From: Acidobacteriota bacterium
GTDB lineage: Bacteria; Acidobacteriota; Terriglobia; Terriglobales; Acidobacteriaceae
NCBI GenBank assembly: GCA_018268855.1
Contig: JAFDVR010000006.1
Coordinates: 1 to 64,000, forward strand
DNA length: 64,000 nucleotides
Direction of reading: 5' to 3'
Positions within the stretch are counted from its first letter, which is position 1. Each line of letters opens with the position of its first letter. Position numbers and translations under genes: made by a program. Positions 8,783-16,690 of this stretch are shown in pieces. The notes beneath the pieces are model-generated. The model was not told where the DNA came from and ran no database searches. It saw nothing but the letters and a program-made list of their open reading frames with translations.

Positions 8783-9634
8783 ATGGCCCAACTGATCGTC
8801 AACGCAGATGACTTTGGATTGACACCCGGTGTAAACCGCGCCATCGCGGAATTGCACGCCGCTGGCGCGCTCAGCAGCGCCACGCTCATGGCGTGCGGCG
8901 ATGCGTTCGAAGACGCCGTCCGCATCGCGCAGGCACAGCCAACGCTCGGCGTCGGATGCCATATCGTCCTCATCGATGGCAGGCCCACAGCACCGGCAAG
9001 CGAAGTGCGTTCCCTGCTCGGCCCGCATAGTCAAACGGATTTCCACACCTCGCTTCCGCGTTTCGTCGCCGCGCTCCATAGCGGACGCATCCGCGCAGAA
9101 GAGATCGAACTCGAAACCACAGCACAAATCCGCCACCTGCAATCGCACGGCATCCGCGTCACGCACGTGGACACGCACAAACACACACACCTCTTCCCTG
9201 CCGTCGCCGGTCCGCTCCTCCGCGCAGCACAAGCATGCGGAGTCCCTGCCATTCGAAATCCATTCGAGCCTGCGTGGTGTTCCGCGCTCGCAGGCGGATT
9301 TGTCCGCCGCACACAGGTTGCCATGCTCCGCACTTTCGAAAACTCCTTCCGCAATCAACCGCTCATCGCCTCCGGCAGCGTCCGCACCACGCAAGGAAGC
9401 ATCGGCGTCTCAGCCACAGGAATGCTGGATGCAGCCGTAGTCAAAAAACTCTGCCGCACGCTGCCAGAAGGCATATGGGAACTCGTCACGCATCCCGGTT
9501 ACAACGACGCTGCACTCGCCCAGATCAAAACCCGCCTGCGCGCCACACGCGACATCGAACGCGATGCCCTGCTCGCCTATATCCCGCATTGCGGATCGCA
9601 GATTATTTCGTTTGCGGATTTGAGAAATCGCTAG
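8783..9634 (+). CDS. ChbG/HpnK (YdjC)-family carbohydrate deacetylase
   Basis: Predicted metal-dependent amidohydrolase that removes acetyl groups from N-acetylated sugars. The 283-residue protein opens with the family motif IVNADDFGLTPGVNRAI (metal-binding Asp pair at 9-10). It continues with VGCHIVLIDGRP (His) and THVDTHKHTHLFP (His-x3-His), and near the C-terminus has ELVTHPGY. Two roles are known for the family: deacetylation of chito-oligosaccharides (ChbG) and of GlcNAc-hopanoid (HpnK). An HpnI-like glycosyltransferase at 53641-54816 makes the hopanoid role worth considering, but they are 44 kb apart. The 3' end overlaps the convergent histidine kinase gene by 32 bp. Confidence 0.85.
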   Translation: MAQLIVNADDFGLTPGVNRAIAELHAAGALSSATLMACGDAFEDAVRIAQAQPTLGVGCHIVLIDGRPTAPASEVRSLLGPHSQTDFHTSLPRFVAALHSGRIRAEEIELETTAQIRHLQSHGIRVTHVDTHKHTHLFPAVAGPLLRAAQACGVPAIRNPFEPAWCSALAGGFVRRTQVAMLRTFENSFRNQPLIASGSVRTTQGSIGVSATGMLDAAVVKKLCRTLPEGIWELVTHPGYNDAALAQIKTRLRATRDIERDALLAYIPHCGSQIISFADLRNR

Positions 9635-10952
9635 ACGCTCCCACGCCATCCATCACCGGCATCTCGAGAGTGATACGCGTACCGCGTCCCGGACGGCTCG
9701 ATACATCCATCTGCGCAGCATCACCATATAGCACTTCCAGCCGCTCACGCACGTTGCGCATGCCAATACCCATTCCCTTCCGGACAAGTCCGCTTGTCGG
9801 CATGGTCACATCGCGTTCAGGAGCAAGGCCCACACCATCATCTTCCACTTCCACAATCAAACGATCGCCGGAAAGACGGCTGCGCAACGTAATCGTTCCA
9901 CCACTGATACGCGGCTCCAGCCCATGCTTGATGCCGTTCTCAATCAGCGGCTGCAGAATCATACTCGGCACCACAAGACTCAGCGTCTCCGGAGCAATCT
10001 CTTTCACAACATGCAGCTTCTCGCCAAAGCGCACCACTTCTATGCCGAGATAGTCATCCGTAAACGCAAGCTCATCTTCAAAGGGCACAAACGATTCCCG
10101 ATGCTCCAGCACCGTACGCAAAAAATTGGCGAGCTTCACCACCATCTCGCGCGCAAGCTCCGGCTTTCCGCGAACCAGTGAACTAATCGAGTTCAGCGTA
10201 TTGAAAAGAAAGTGCGGATTGATCTGCCGCTGCAACGCATCCAGACGCGCCTCCAGCAGAAGATGCTGCTGCTCTTCCACCTTGCGCTCCATGCGAATCG
10301 CATTCCAAATCTTCAGCGGAATACCCACCACTACCGGCGCACACGCGCATATCCCAAGCTCCACCAGCCAGCTAGTGGAGCGCAGCGCAAAATACCGCCG
10401 CGGCTCAAACAGCGAAATCATGCTCGCACCAAGCTGCATCAGCGCAACCAACACCAACAGCAAAATCTGGCGATCCAGATGCGGACGTTTCAAATTGCGC
10501 GTCACCCAGTGATACAAACTCAGGTCGATCATCGGCGAGAACGACCACACCTGCTCCTGACTGATAAATCCCTGGAACGCTCCAGCCAGCGCAGCCACCG
10601 TAAGGTTCACCGGCAGCGCCAAATACTCATGGTGCAGAAGCGCAGGAACAGCCAGCAGCGTTCCACCCAGAAGAGCAGGCCACGGCCCAAGCAGTACACC
10701 CAGCAGAATGGTCGTCTCGAACGAGATGTCCGCCGCAAGAAAGTTAGGCACCGCCGCGCGCGCCCATACACCGGCCACCAGAGGCCCACAGATCAGCAGC
10801 ACCAGCTTCGTCGTCTGCTTCGGGCTCCTATGCGGAGAGAGCAACAGCCGCTCAAAAACCGTCGACCGCGCCAGCGAACTCGAAACGGCCGCAGCCACCC
10901 CAAGCTTCACCAGCAACGAGATCAGGATCAGTTCTGTCGTCTGTGGCCGCAC
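9603..10952 (-). CDS. LytS/YehU-type sensor histidine kinase
   Basis: Membrane sensor kinase of 449 residues. About six hydrophobic segments span residues 5-215 and resemble the LytS-YhcK type 5TM receptor region (LLGPWPALLGG, VNLTVAALAGAFQGF). These are followed by a short linker and the His_kinase/HATPase module. The phosphoacceptor lies in INPHFLFNTLNSI (H247), the N-box in LQPLIENGIKHG, and the G-box in KGMGIGMRNVRERL. Such kinases normally pair with a LytTR response regulator, but none is adjacent, so it is an orphan here. It converges on the deacetylase gene with a 32-bp 3' overlap and is divergent from ribA (60 nt between starts). Confidence 0.88.
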   Translation of the reverse strand: MRPQTTELILISLLVKLGVAAAVSSSLARSTVFERLLLSPHRSPKQTTKLVLLICGPLVAGVWARAAVPNFLAADISFETTILLGVLLGPWPALLGGTLLAVPALLHHEYLALPVNLTVAALAGAFQGFISQEQVWSFSPMIDLSLYHWVTRNLKRPHLDRQILLLVLVALMQLGASMISLFEPRRYFALRSTSWLVELGICACAPVVVGIPLKIWNAIRMERKVEEQQHLLLEARLDALQRQINPHFLFNTLNSISSLVRGKPELAREMVVKLANFLRTVLEHRESFVPFEDELAFTDDYLGIEVVRFGEKLHVVKEIAPETLSLVVPSMILQPLIENGIKHGLEPRISGGTITLRSRLSGDRLIVEVEDDGVGLAPERDVTMPTSGLVRKGMGIGMRNVRERLEVLYGDAAQMDVSSRPGRGTRITLEMPVMDGVGASSDFSNPQTK

Positions 10953-11012
10953 CCCTCCACTCTAAACCGCGGCGAATCCATCTGCCCCTCCGCGCATCTA
11001 TACAATCGAACT

Positions 11013-11636
11013 ATGGCGCTCTCGAATGTCCACAAGGCCGCAGATGCAGATTTCCCCACCCGCTGGGGACAGTTCCGCATTCTCGGCTTCGAAGGCCAAC
11101 TCACCACCCCAGACCCGCAGGGTCGCATGGTGGAAGAAGCGGTTGCGCTGGTTCACGGCGATATCCACTCCGCCCCGCCCGTTGTCCGCATCCATTCCCA
11201 ATGCCTCACCGGAGACGTCTTCCACTCGCTGCGCTGCGACTGCCGCCTCCAACTCGAACTCGCTCTTGCCACCGTCTCAGAAGCGGGCAGCGGCATCATC
11301 CTCTACGAGCTACAGGAAGGCCGGGGCATCGGCCTCATGGCCAAGCTGCGCGCATACGAGTTGCAAGACCAGGGCCGCGACACTGTAGAAGCCAACGAAG
11401 AACTCGGCTTCCGCGCCGATCACCGCGAGTTCGAGATGCCTGCAGCAATTCTGCACGCGCTCAACGTGCCCGCCATCCGCCTGATGACCAACAATCCTGA
11501 AAAAGTAGAAGCGATGAAGGCCGCAGGTATCGACGTAGTGGAACGCATCTCTGCGGAAGTTCCTCCCGAGACGACCTTCGAACGCTATCTCGAAGTTAAA
11601 CGCGAAAAGTTAGGTCACCTGCTCTCATCACGATAG
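11013..11636 (+). CDS. ribA: GTP cyclohydrolase II
   Basis: First committed step of riboflavin synthesis: GTP to 2,5-diamino-6-ribosylamino-4-pyrimidinone 5'-phosphate, formate and pyrophosphate. The 207-residue single-domain protein carries the zinc cysteines in SQCLTGDVFHSLRCDC (C64, C75, C77), the catalytic YELQEGRGIGL loop and the late LMTNNPEK motif. The length is that of stand-alone RibA; there is no fused RibB domain. The start at ATG 11013 is the only one that fits the family. It is divergent from the histidine kinase and convergent with the OmpA-type gene, with a hairpin terminator between the two stops. Confidence 0.96.
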   Translation: MALSNVHKAADADFPTRWGQFRILGFEGQLTTPDPQGRMVEEAVALVHGDIHSAPPVVRIHSQCLTGDVFHSLRCDCRLQLELALATVSEAGSGIILYELQEGRGIGLMAKLRAYELQDQGRDTVEANEELGFRADHREFEMPAAILHALNVPAIRLMTNNPEKVEAMKAAGIDVVERISAEVPPETTFERYLEVKREKLGHLLSSR

Positions 11637-11650
11637 AGAATCCTGTCAAC

Positions 11651-11684
11651 ATAAAGAGAAAAGGCGACGGATCACTCCGTCGCC
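11651..11684 (-). terminator. Intrinsic terminator downstream of the OmpA-type lipoprotein gene
   Basis: GGCGACGGA at 11663-11671 and TCCGTCGCC at 11676-11684 form a perfect 9-bp stem with a TCAC loop. Read on the minus strand the stem is followed by TTTTCTCTTTAT, a good U-tract. It therefore ends the transcript of the lipoprotein gene, whose stop is 45 nt away. The hairpin could also slow transcripts coming from ribA, though the U-tract on that side is poor. Confidence 0.8.
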
Positions 11685-11729
11685 CTGCGGTACCCAAACG
11701 CGGCTCACCCTTCCGCGTCTGTCACCCAC

Positions 11730-12476
11730 TTAATTTCCAGCCGGACTAGAAGAAGCCGTGGTAGCATTCTCCTTTTCCATGTTGGAGAGCACACGCACCT
11801 GCACGCGGCGGTTCTCCTTGCGTCCAGCAGCCGTTTTATTGGAAGCCACTGCGTTGTCTTCGCCAATGCCAACCAGATAAAACTTATGCGGAGCAATGTT
11901 GTATTTCTGCGCCAGATAGGTCACTACTGCATCGGCGCGGCGCTGGCTCAGCGCGTAATTGTATTGCTTGTCGCCGGTCGAATCCGTTCCACCTGTCACT
12001 TCAAGGATGTAATGCTTGCGGCTGTTGATACCAGAAGCCAGATCATCCAACTGCTGCTTGTCAGAAGCCGTCAATACAGACTTGTCAAAGCCAAACGTCA
12101 CACTCACATCGGCGACTGGTTTGTACTTATCCAATCCGGCGACAACGCCAGAGAGCGTGTCCACCCGGTTATACGCTTCCTGCGCATTTGTATTCGCCGT
12201 ATCAGCGCTCTGGCCCGCAGCCATGGCGCGCGCATTGGCACGGTCTGCTGCACCTTGCGCATCGTTGATGCCATGCGTTGCACGATCATCCAAATCTGCA
12301 ATCGCACGATGATCGTTTGCCGAACGTGCTTCCAAATCGTTGGTCTGTGTGATCAATGGCGCTGTTTGAGAACGAACATAATTCTTCGTAGAGCATCCTG
12401 CTGTCAGCAACACCATCCCGGCAGAAAGCGCACCTACTACAGCAATCTTCTTTACCTCAGAGCCAAAGCGTCTCAT
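11730..12476 (-). CDS. OmpA-family lipoprotein (peptidoglycan-associated)
   Basis: Predicted outer-membrane lipoprotein of 248 residues that anchors the envelope to peptidoglycan. The signal peptide ends in the lipobox LTAGC (Cys ~28). Residues ~40-110 form an Ala-rich coiled coil with repeated heptads (DLEARSANDHRAIADLDD), similar to Lpp-like segments. Residues ~125-230 are an OmpA/Pal peptidoglycan-binding domain: VTFGFDKSVLT, then NYALSQRRADAVVTYL, and VGIGEDNAVASNKTAAGR. The Thr/Ser-rich tail is short. A clear terminator follows. TolB/Pal partners are not adjacent. Confidence 0.9.
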   Translation of the reverse strand: MRRFGSEVKKIAVVGALSAGMVLLTAGCSTKNYVRSQTAPLITQTNDLEARSANDHRAIADLDDRATHGINDAQGAADRANARAMAAGQSADTANTNAQEAYNRVDTLSGVVAGLDKYKPVADVSVTFGFDKSVLTASDKQQLDDLASGINSRKHYILEVTGGTDSTGDKQYNYALSQRRADAVVTYLAQKYNIAPHKFYLVGIGEDNAVASNKTAAGRKENRRVQVRVLSNMEKENATTASSSPAGN

Positions 12477-12689
12477 TCTCGTCTCCTGTGACCGGCCTCT
12501 CTGACCGGACTATCCACAGTTACAAAAGCAATCCATGCGCCAAATACTAATACTCGTATAACTAACTTATTTTCAATACCATACGCTATAAAACGAACAG
12601 TGATTATAGATTCTCTCCACGAAGATTTTGCTGGTTTGCTGCGGCAGAAACTTCCGCCTTTGCTGCCCATCTAAACTAAGTATCCAGGC

Positions 12690-14735
12690 ATGGACCTCCT
12701 CCAGAAAATCCGAACCCTGCCCACGCAGCCGGGTGTCTACCTCTACAAAAATGCTGAGGGAGAAGTCATCTACGTCGGCAAGGCGAAGAACCTTCGCTCC
12801 CGCGTGCGCTCCTACTTTCTGGAAAAGAATCAAGCAGCCAACGCCAAAACCGGCTCGCTCATGCGCGAAGCCGTCGATCTGGAATACATCCTCGTCGCCA
12901 ACGAGCATGAAGCCCTTGCGCTGGAAAACAACCTCATCAAGCAACGCAAACCGCGTTTCAACATTCTTCTACGCGACGACAAAACGTACCCGTACGTCAA
13001 GCTAACCCTGCGCGACCGTCACCCGAAGGTCTTCGTCACACGCCGCCTCAAAAAAGACGGCAGCACCTACTACGGCCCCTACTTCCCCGGCAATCTCGCC
13101 TATCGCATCGTGGATCTCATCCATCGCAGCTTCCTTATCCCGTCCTGCAAGGTCGATCTCTCGCGCTACCACCCGCGCCCGTGCCTGGAGTTCTACATCA
13201 AGCGCTGCCTCGGCCCATGCGTAGAAAGCCTCGTCACCCGAGACGCATACAGCGAAGCCGTTCGCGACGTACAACTCTTTCTCGAAGGCAAGGAAAACGA
13301 ACTCGAATCGCGCCTCACCGCGCGCATGCACGAGGCCGCAGGAAACGAGCAGTACGAACTCGCCGCACGCCTCCGCGATCAACTCATCACCGTCCATCAG
13401 CTACAAGAGAAGCAGCGCATCGCATCCGCAGACGACTCCGACGCAGACGTCTTCGGCTTCCACTTCGCCAACGAGATGCTCGCCGTCAACCAGTTCCACA
13501 TGCGCGGCGGAAAAATCGTCGATCGTCGCGACTTCTTCTGGGAAGACCTGCCTGAACTGTTAGATGACGATGCGAACACCGAGACATTCGATACATCCAC
13601 AGACGCTCGTCATCCTGAGGAGCCTCGCGACGAAGGATCTCCGTATTTTGCCAGTGCAGCCATAGAAGCATCGGAAATCCAATCTGTTTCTTCCAGCGAA
13701 ACGATCTCACCACAAGATGACCCTCAGTTCGAGGCGCCATCCTTCTCCCCCTCAAAATTCTTCGCCTCCTTCCTCGCCCAGCTCTACCTCGACCAGCCCT
13801 ACGTCCCACGCACCATCATGGTGCCCGCCGAATTCGAAGACCGCGCTGCACTCGCCGAATTGCTCACCGAACGCACCAGCCACAAAGTTGAGATCCTTGT
13901 CCCGCAGCGCGGTGAAAAACGTTCCCTCGTCGACCTCGTCTGCCAGAACGCAAAACAGTCCTTCGACCAGCGCTTCCGCACATTGCAACCCACCAAGGCA
14001 GCTATCGCAGAAGCCCTGCAAGACGCGCTCAACCTCGCCGAACCGCCCAAACGCATCGAGTGCTTTGACATCTCGCACATCCAGGGCGCGGAAACCGTCG
14101 CCTCCATGGTCGTCTGGGAAAACGGCGAGATGAAAAAATCCGACTACCGAAAATTCAAAGTCAAAACCGTCAGCGGCGTAGACGACTTCGCCTCCATGCA
14201 TGAGATCCTCACGCGCCGCTACGGCCGACTGCAGGAAGAAAAGAAGCCCTTCCCTTCACTCATCCTCATCGATGGCGGACTCGGCCAACTCCACGCCGCC
14301 GCAGCCGCGCTCGAACAGATCGGCGTCACACTGCAACCACTCGCTTCCATCGCAAAAAGAGAAGAGATCATCTACGTCTACGGACAGGAAGACGATCCCG
14401 TCGTCCTCGACCGCCGCAGCCCCGTGCTCCATCTCGTGCAGCGCATCCGCGATGAATCACACCGCTTCGCCGTCACCTACCACCGCAAGCGCCGCCAGAT
14501 GCGCGACCGCGTCACCGAACTCGACGAGATCCCCGGCGTAGGCCCGCGCACACGCCAGCGCCTTGTCGAACACTTCGGCTCCGTGCGCGGAATCAAATTA
14601 GCCGGACACGACGCACTCACCGCCGTCGTTAACGCAGCCACGGCCACAAAGATCCGCGCCTACTTTCACGACCAGCGCGAGACAGCCATCGACGGCGAAC
14701 CGGAGCAGGACAACCCGCTCCGCGTCATTTCCTAA
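12690..14735 (+). CDS. uvrC: UvrABC system protein C, with an internal insertion
   Basis: Nucleotide-excision-repair nuclease making the 3' and 5' incisions beside a UvrAB-marked lesion. Domains in order: GIY-YIG nuclease (PGVYLYKNAEGEVIYVGKAKNL, ~14-35), the Cys-containing segment (RPCLEFYIKRCLGPC), a UVR helix pair (~200-240), the RNase H-like endonuclease (RIECFDISHIQG, LILIDGGLGQL) and a C-terminal helix-hairpin-helix (EIPGVGPRTRQRLVEHFGS). At 681 residues it is longer than the usual ~600-630 because of an acidic, low-complexity stretch at about residues 290-352, between the UVR region and the nuclease half. Part of that stretch (residues ~306-321) is encoded by an in-frame copy of a dispersed-type repeat (see 13606-13652). 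The reading frame stays open throughout. Confidence 0.97.
   Translation: MDLLQKIRTLPTQPGVYLYKNAEGEVIYVGKAKNLRSRVRSYFLEKNQAANAKTGSLMREAVDLEYILVANEHEALALENNLIKQRKPRFNILLRDDKTYPYVKLTLRDRHPKVFVTRRLKKDGSTYYGPYFPGNLAYRIVDLIHRSFLIPSCKVDLSRYHPRPCLEFYIKRCLGPCVESLVTRDAYSEAVRDVQLFLEGKENELESRLTARMHEAAGNEQYELAARLRDQLITVHQLQEKQRIASADDSDADVFGFHFANEMLAVNQFHMRGGKIVDRRDFFWEDLPELLDDDANTETFDTSTDARHPEEPRDEGSPYFASAAIEASEIQSVSSSETISPQDDPQFEAPSFSPSKFFASFLAQLYLDQPYVPRTIMVPAEFEDRAALAELLTERTSHKVEILVPQRGEKRSLVDLVCQNAKQSFDQRFRTLQPTKAAIAEALQDALNLAEPPKRIECFDISHIQGAETVASMVVWENGEMKKSDYRKFKVKTVSGVDDFASMHEILTRRYGRLQEEKKPFPSLILIDGGLGQLHAAAAALEQIGVTLQPLASIAKREEIIYVYGQEDDPVVLDRRSPVLHLVQRIRDESHRFAVTYHRKRRQMRDRVTELDEIPGVGPRTRQRLVEHFGSVRGIKLAGHDALTAVVNAATATKIRAYFHDQRETAIDGEPEQDNPLRVIS
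13606..13652 (+). repeat. Dispersed-repeat fragment inserted in frame in uvrC
   Basis: The stretch beginning GCTCGTCATCCTGAGGAG and running through GACGAAGGATCTCCG to TATTTTGCC resembles the intergenic repeat I know from Terriglobales genomes (core CGTCATCCTGAGCGAAGCGA followed by AGGATCT). Here it is translated as DARHPEEPRDEGSPYF within UvrC. The frame continues and the surrounding ~60 residues are absent from typical UvrC, so a repeat-derived insertion is the likely explanation. The resemblance to the repeat family is from memory. Confidence 0.6.
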
Positions 14736-15154
14736 ATCGGTGCGGATTCGAAATTGGTGATGAATTGAACTCCCGGCACATAGATGCGATGGAGTTGTTT
14801 GTCGCCGGTGAGAAAGAGATCGACTCTGGCAGAAGCCGCACACGAGAGATGAATTGCATCCGCAATCTTTAATTTCTGCATCGCTCGGAGTTGAGAAAAG
14901 GTATCCACCGCATTCTCATCAAAAGGCAGAAATTGAAACCCCAAGGCACTCACTTGAGCACGCATCGCATGCGTGGCTTCACGGCCTTCCTGCCACCGCC
15001 CTGCAAGCATTTCGCCTAGTGCGAGATTGCTCGTGAAGAGTTGATCTCCTCGTTCATACGAACGGACCATCAGATCCTTGCACTTCTTCGCATACTGCGG
15101 ATGTCCTTCGAGCAAGTAGATGAAGAGCATCGTGTCCCAGAAAACACGGCTCAT
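14732..15154 (-). CDS. PIN-domain ribonuclease toxin (VapC-like)
   Basis: Predicted Mg2+-dependent endoribonuclease of 140 residues with the PIN acidic residues in place: D7 (FWDTMLF), E48 (ALGEML), D99 (KIADAIHL) and D118 (TGDKQL). The length is normal for VapC. The start codon overlaps the stop of the upstream 145-residue gene by 4 bp (ATGA), the translational coupling expected of a toxin-antitoxin pair. Its 3' end overlaps the stop region of convergent uvrC by 4 bp. Targets of VapC proteins are usually tRNA or rRNA; none can be named here. Confidence 0.85.
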   Translation of the reverse strand: MSRVFWDTMLFIYLLEGHPQYAKKCKDLMVRSYERGDQLFTSNLALGEMLAGRWQEGREATHAMRAQVSALGFQFLPFDENAVDTFSQLRAMQKLKIADAIHLSCAASARVDLFLTGDKQLHRIYVPGVQFITNFESAPI

Positions 15155-15588
15155 TCGCTGTCCTCGTCATATCCACGGACCCACCGAATGTACCCTTCTG
15201 TCCCGCCTCGCGCAGCGATCTCTTTCTTCATGGCGCCGATAAACGGTTTTAAGAGGCGGTCTGCCTTCTCCTGTGCAGATTCAGTAGAGTCTGCCTGCGG
15301 AGAATGAAAACGATAATGCACAGTTACGGTCGTGCTCTTTCCTGAAGGTGCCGTGGGAGGTGCTTCTATATTGGCTTCTAAATTGTTCTCTCTGAGAAAC
15401 GCTTTTTTTTGTATCGCAGTACAGACCTGATGCTGCAGTCCCTTACGCAAAAGACCGACTTCTTCCATATCTTTCATCAGGTCTCCCACGCGCACCGAAA
15501 ACTCACGCCTGCGATTTCTCCGGGCAGGCTCTAGATACTTTTCGACAAATCGCTGGCGAATTCTCTGGCTCTGTTCTCCATGGGCCAT
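15151..15588 (-). CDS. Putative antitoxin partner of the PIN toxin, unrecognised family
   Basis: I do not recognise this 145-residue protein. It is very basic near the N-terminus (EPARRNRRREFSVRVG), has a helical middle (DLMKDMEEVGLLRKGLQHQVCTAI), a short acidic/proline linker, a beta-like segment (TTVTVHYRF) and a helical, charged C-terminus. No ribbon-helix-helix, AbrB or Phd signature is obvious, and it is about twice the length of a usual VapB. A good ribosome-binding site (GGGAG, 7 nt) precedes the ATG at 15588. The order (this gene first, toxin second, 4-bp overlap) supports an antitoxin role. The alternative is an unrelated small gene. Confidence 0.6.
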   Translation of the reverse strand: MAHGEQSQRIRQRFVEKYLEPARRNRRREFSVRVGDLMKDMEEVGLLRKGLQHQVCTAIQKKAFLRENNLEANIEAPPTAPSGKSTTVTVHYRFHSPQADSTESAQEKADRLLKPFIGAMKKEIAARGGTEGYIRWVRGYDEDSE

Positions 15589-15658
15589 AGTGTTTCTCCC
15601 TTCGATAGAGGAAGCATATGAGAAGCATCGATGTTTGTCAATTTTATATTTATTTTTA

Positions 15659-16531
15659 TCAATTTGTACTAAACGTATTGCACTGGCTCATCTCTCCGCT
15701 CTCAAACCCGCGTCTGAACCACGCAATGCGCTGCGCACTCGACCCATGCGTCCAGCTCTCCGGACTCACCGCGCGCCCCTCCATCTTCTGCAGATGATCG
15801 TCCCCTACCGCAGCCGCAGCCTTCAGCGCATCCTCAATATCAGCCGAGTTCACCTTGCTGCGGTCGCGCGTCTCATGTCCCCAGATGCCCGCGTAGCAGT
15901 CCGCCTGCAACTCCAACCGCACACTCAAAGCGTTCTGCTGCGAAGGATCAGACCGCATCCCCTGCCGCACCCGCGCTTCCGTTCCCACGATCTTCTGCAC
16001 ATGATGCCCAAGCTCATGCGCCACCACGTACGCCTGCGCAAAATCGCCCGCATCTCCACCAATCCGCTTCAACTCATTCCAGAAGTCCAGGTCGATATAC
16101 ACCTTCTCATCCGCCGGGCAGTAGAACGGCCCCGTCGCAGCCTGCGCATTGCCGCAGCCGCTGTACGTCATGTCGCGAAACAGCACCAGCTTCGCATGGC
16201 GATACTGCTTGCCCGCCTGCTCCGGCAAAACCTGCGTCCACGTCTTCTGCGCATCATCCAGCACATAACTCACAAGCTGCGCCGACCGATGTTCCGACGC
16301 GCTCTCCTGCACCGGCCCTTCATCCATCTGGCGGCTCTGCTGCACAGGAGCGCCGCCACCACTCAGATAAGCGCCAATATAGTTCCGTCCCGTCACCAGA
16401 CTGATCACCACCAGCACAATCACACCCAGAATGCCGAGTCCGCCACCGCCGCCAAATCCGAACCCTCCACCACCAGACTCGCCGCGCCGGTCCTCAACAT
16501 CACCGCTCATTCCCCCGGGAGACCATTCCAT
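15659..16531 (-). CDS. YpfJ-family neutral zinc metallopeptidase
   Basis: Predicted membrane-anchored zinc peptidase of 290 residues. The N-terminus is MEWSPGG...EDRRG, the usual opening of the family, followed by a Gly-rich linker and one membrane segment (LGILGVIVLVVISLVTG, ~32-48). The catalytic domain has the HExxH zinc motif in VVAHELGHHVQ and the downstream Glu in RLELQADCYAG. Cysteines in SGCGNA and PFYCPADEKVY are family features. The physiological substrate of YpfJ-type enzymes is not established. Its start lies 159 nt from the divergent permease start, a region holding an octamer tandem repeat. Confidence 0.88.
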   Translation of the reverse strand: MEWSPGGMSGDVEDRRGESGGGGFGFGGGGGLGILGVIVLVVISLVTGRNYIGAYLSGGGAPVQQSRQMDEGPVQESASEHRSAQLVSYVLDDAQKTWTQVLPEQAGKQYRHAKLVLFRDMTYSGCGNAQAATGPFYCPADEKVYIDLDFWNELKRIGGDAGDFAQAYVVAHELGHHVQKIVGTEARVRQGMRSDPSQQNALSVRLELQADCYAGIWGHETRDRSKVNSADIEDALKAAAAVGDDHLQKMEGRAVSPESWTHGSSAQRIAWFRRGFESGEMSQCNTFSTN

Positions 16532-16622
16532 CGCGCAACCCTGCCTTTCCTAAACATCTACGTCACGCATTCAGATGATGTTCCCATCCAAATCGTCCGC
16601 TGTTCTCAAAAAACTTCTGTGG

Positions 16623-16654
16623 CTGACTCGCTAACTCGCTGACTTGCTGACTCG
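16623..16654. repeat. Octamer tandem repeat (CTGACTCG x4)
   Basis: Four head-to-tail copies of an 8-bp unit (CTGACTCG, CTAACTCG, CTGACTTG, CTGACTCG) lie in the divergent intergenic region, 36 nt upstream of the permease start. Two copies are exact and two differ by one base. No open frame uses it. It may be slippage-prone sequence that alters promoter spacing. Confidence 0.75.
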
Positions 16655-16690
16655 CTGCTTTCCTACGTGCTACCCTCCACCCATCCCTGC

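Noticed and set aside
12477..12689. LexA box upstream of uvrC
   Set aside because: The A+T-rich gap has no convincing LexA-type inverted repeat.
13561..13740. Possible frameshift or pseudogene in uvrC
   Set aside because: The frame stays open across the insertion and all UvrC domains are present on both sides.
15590..16642. Plus-strand 350-residue open frame
   Set aside because: It is antisense to the YpfJ-type peptidase gene. His/Leu/Arg-rich and without motifs.
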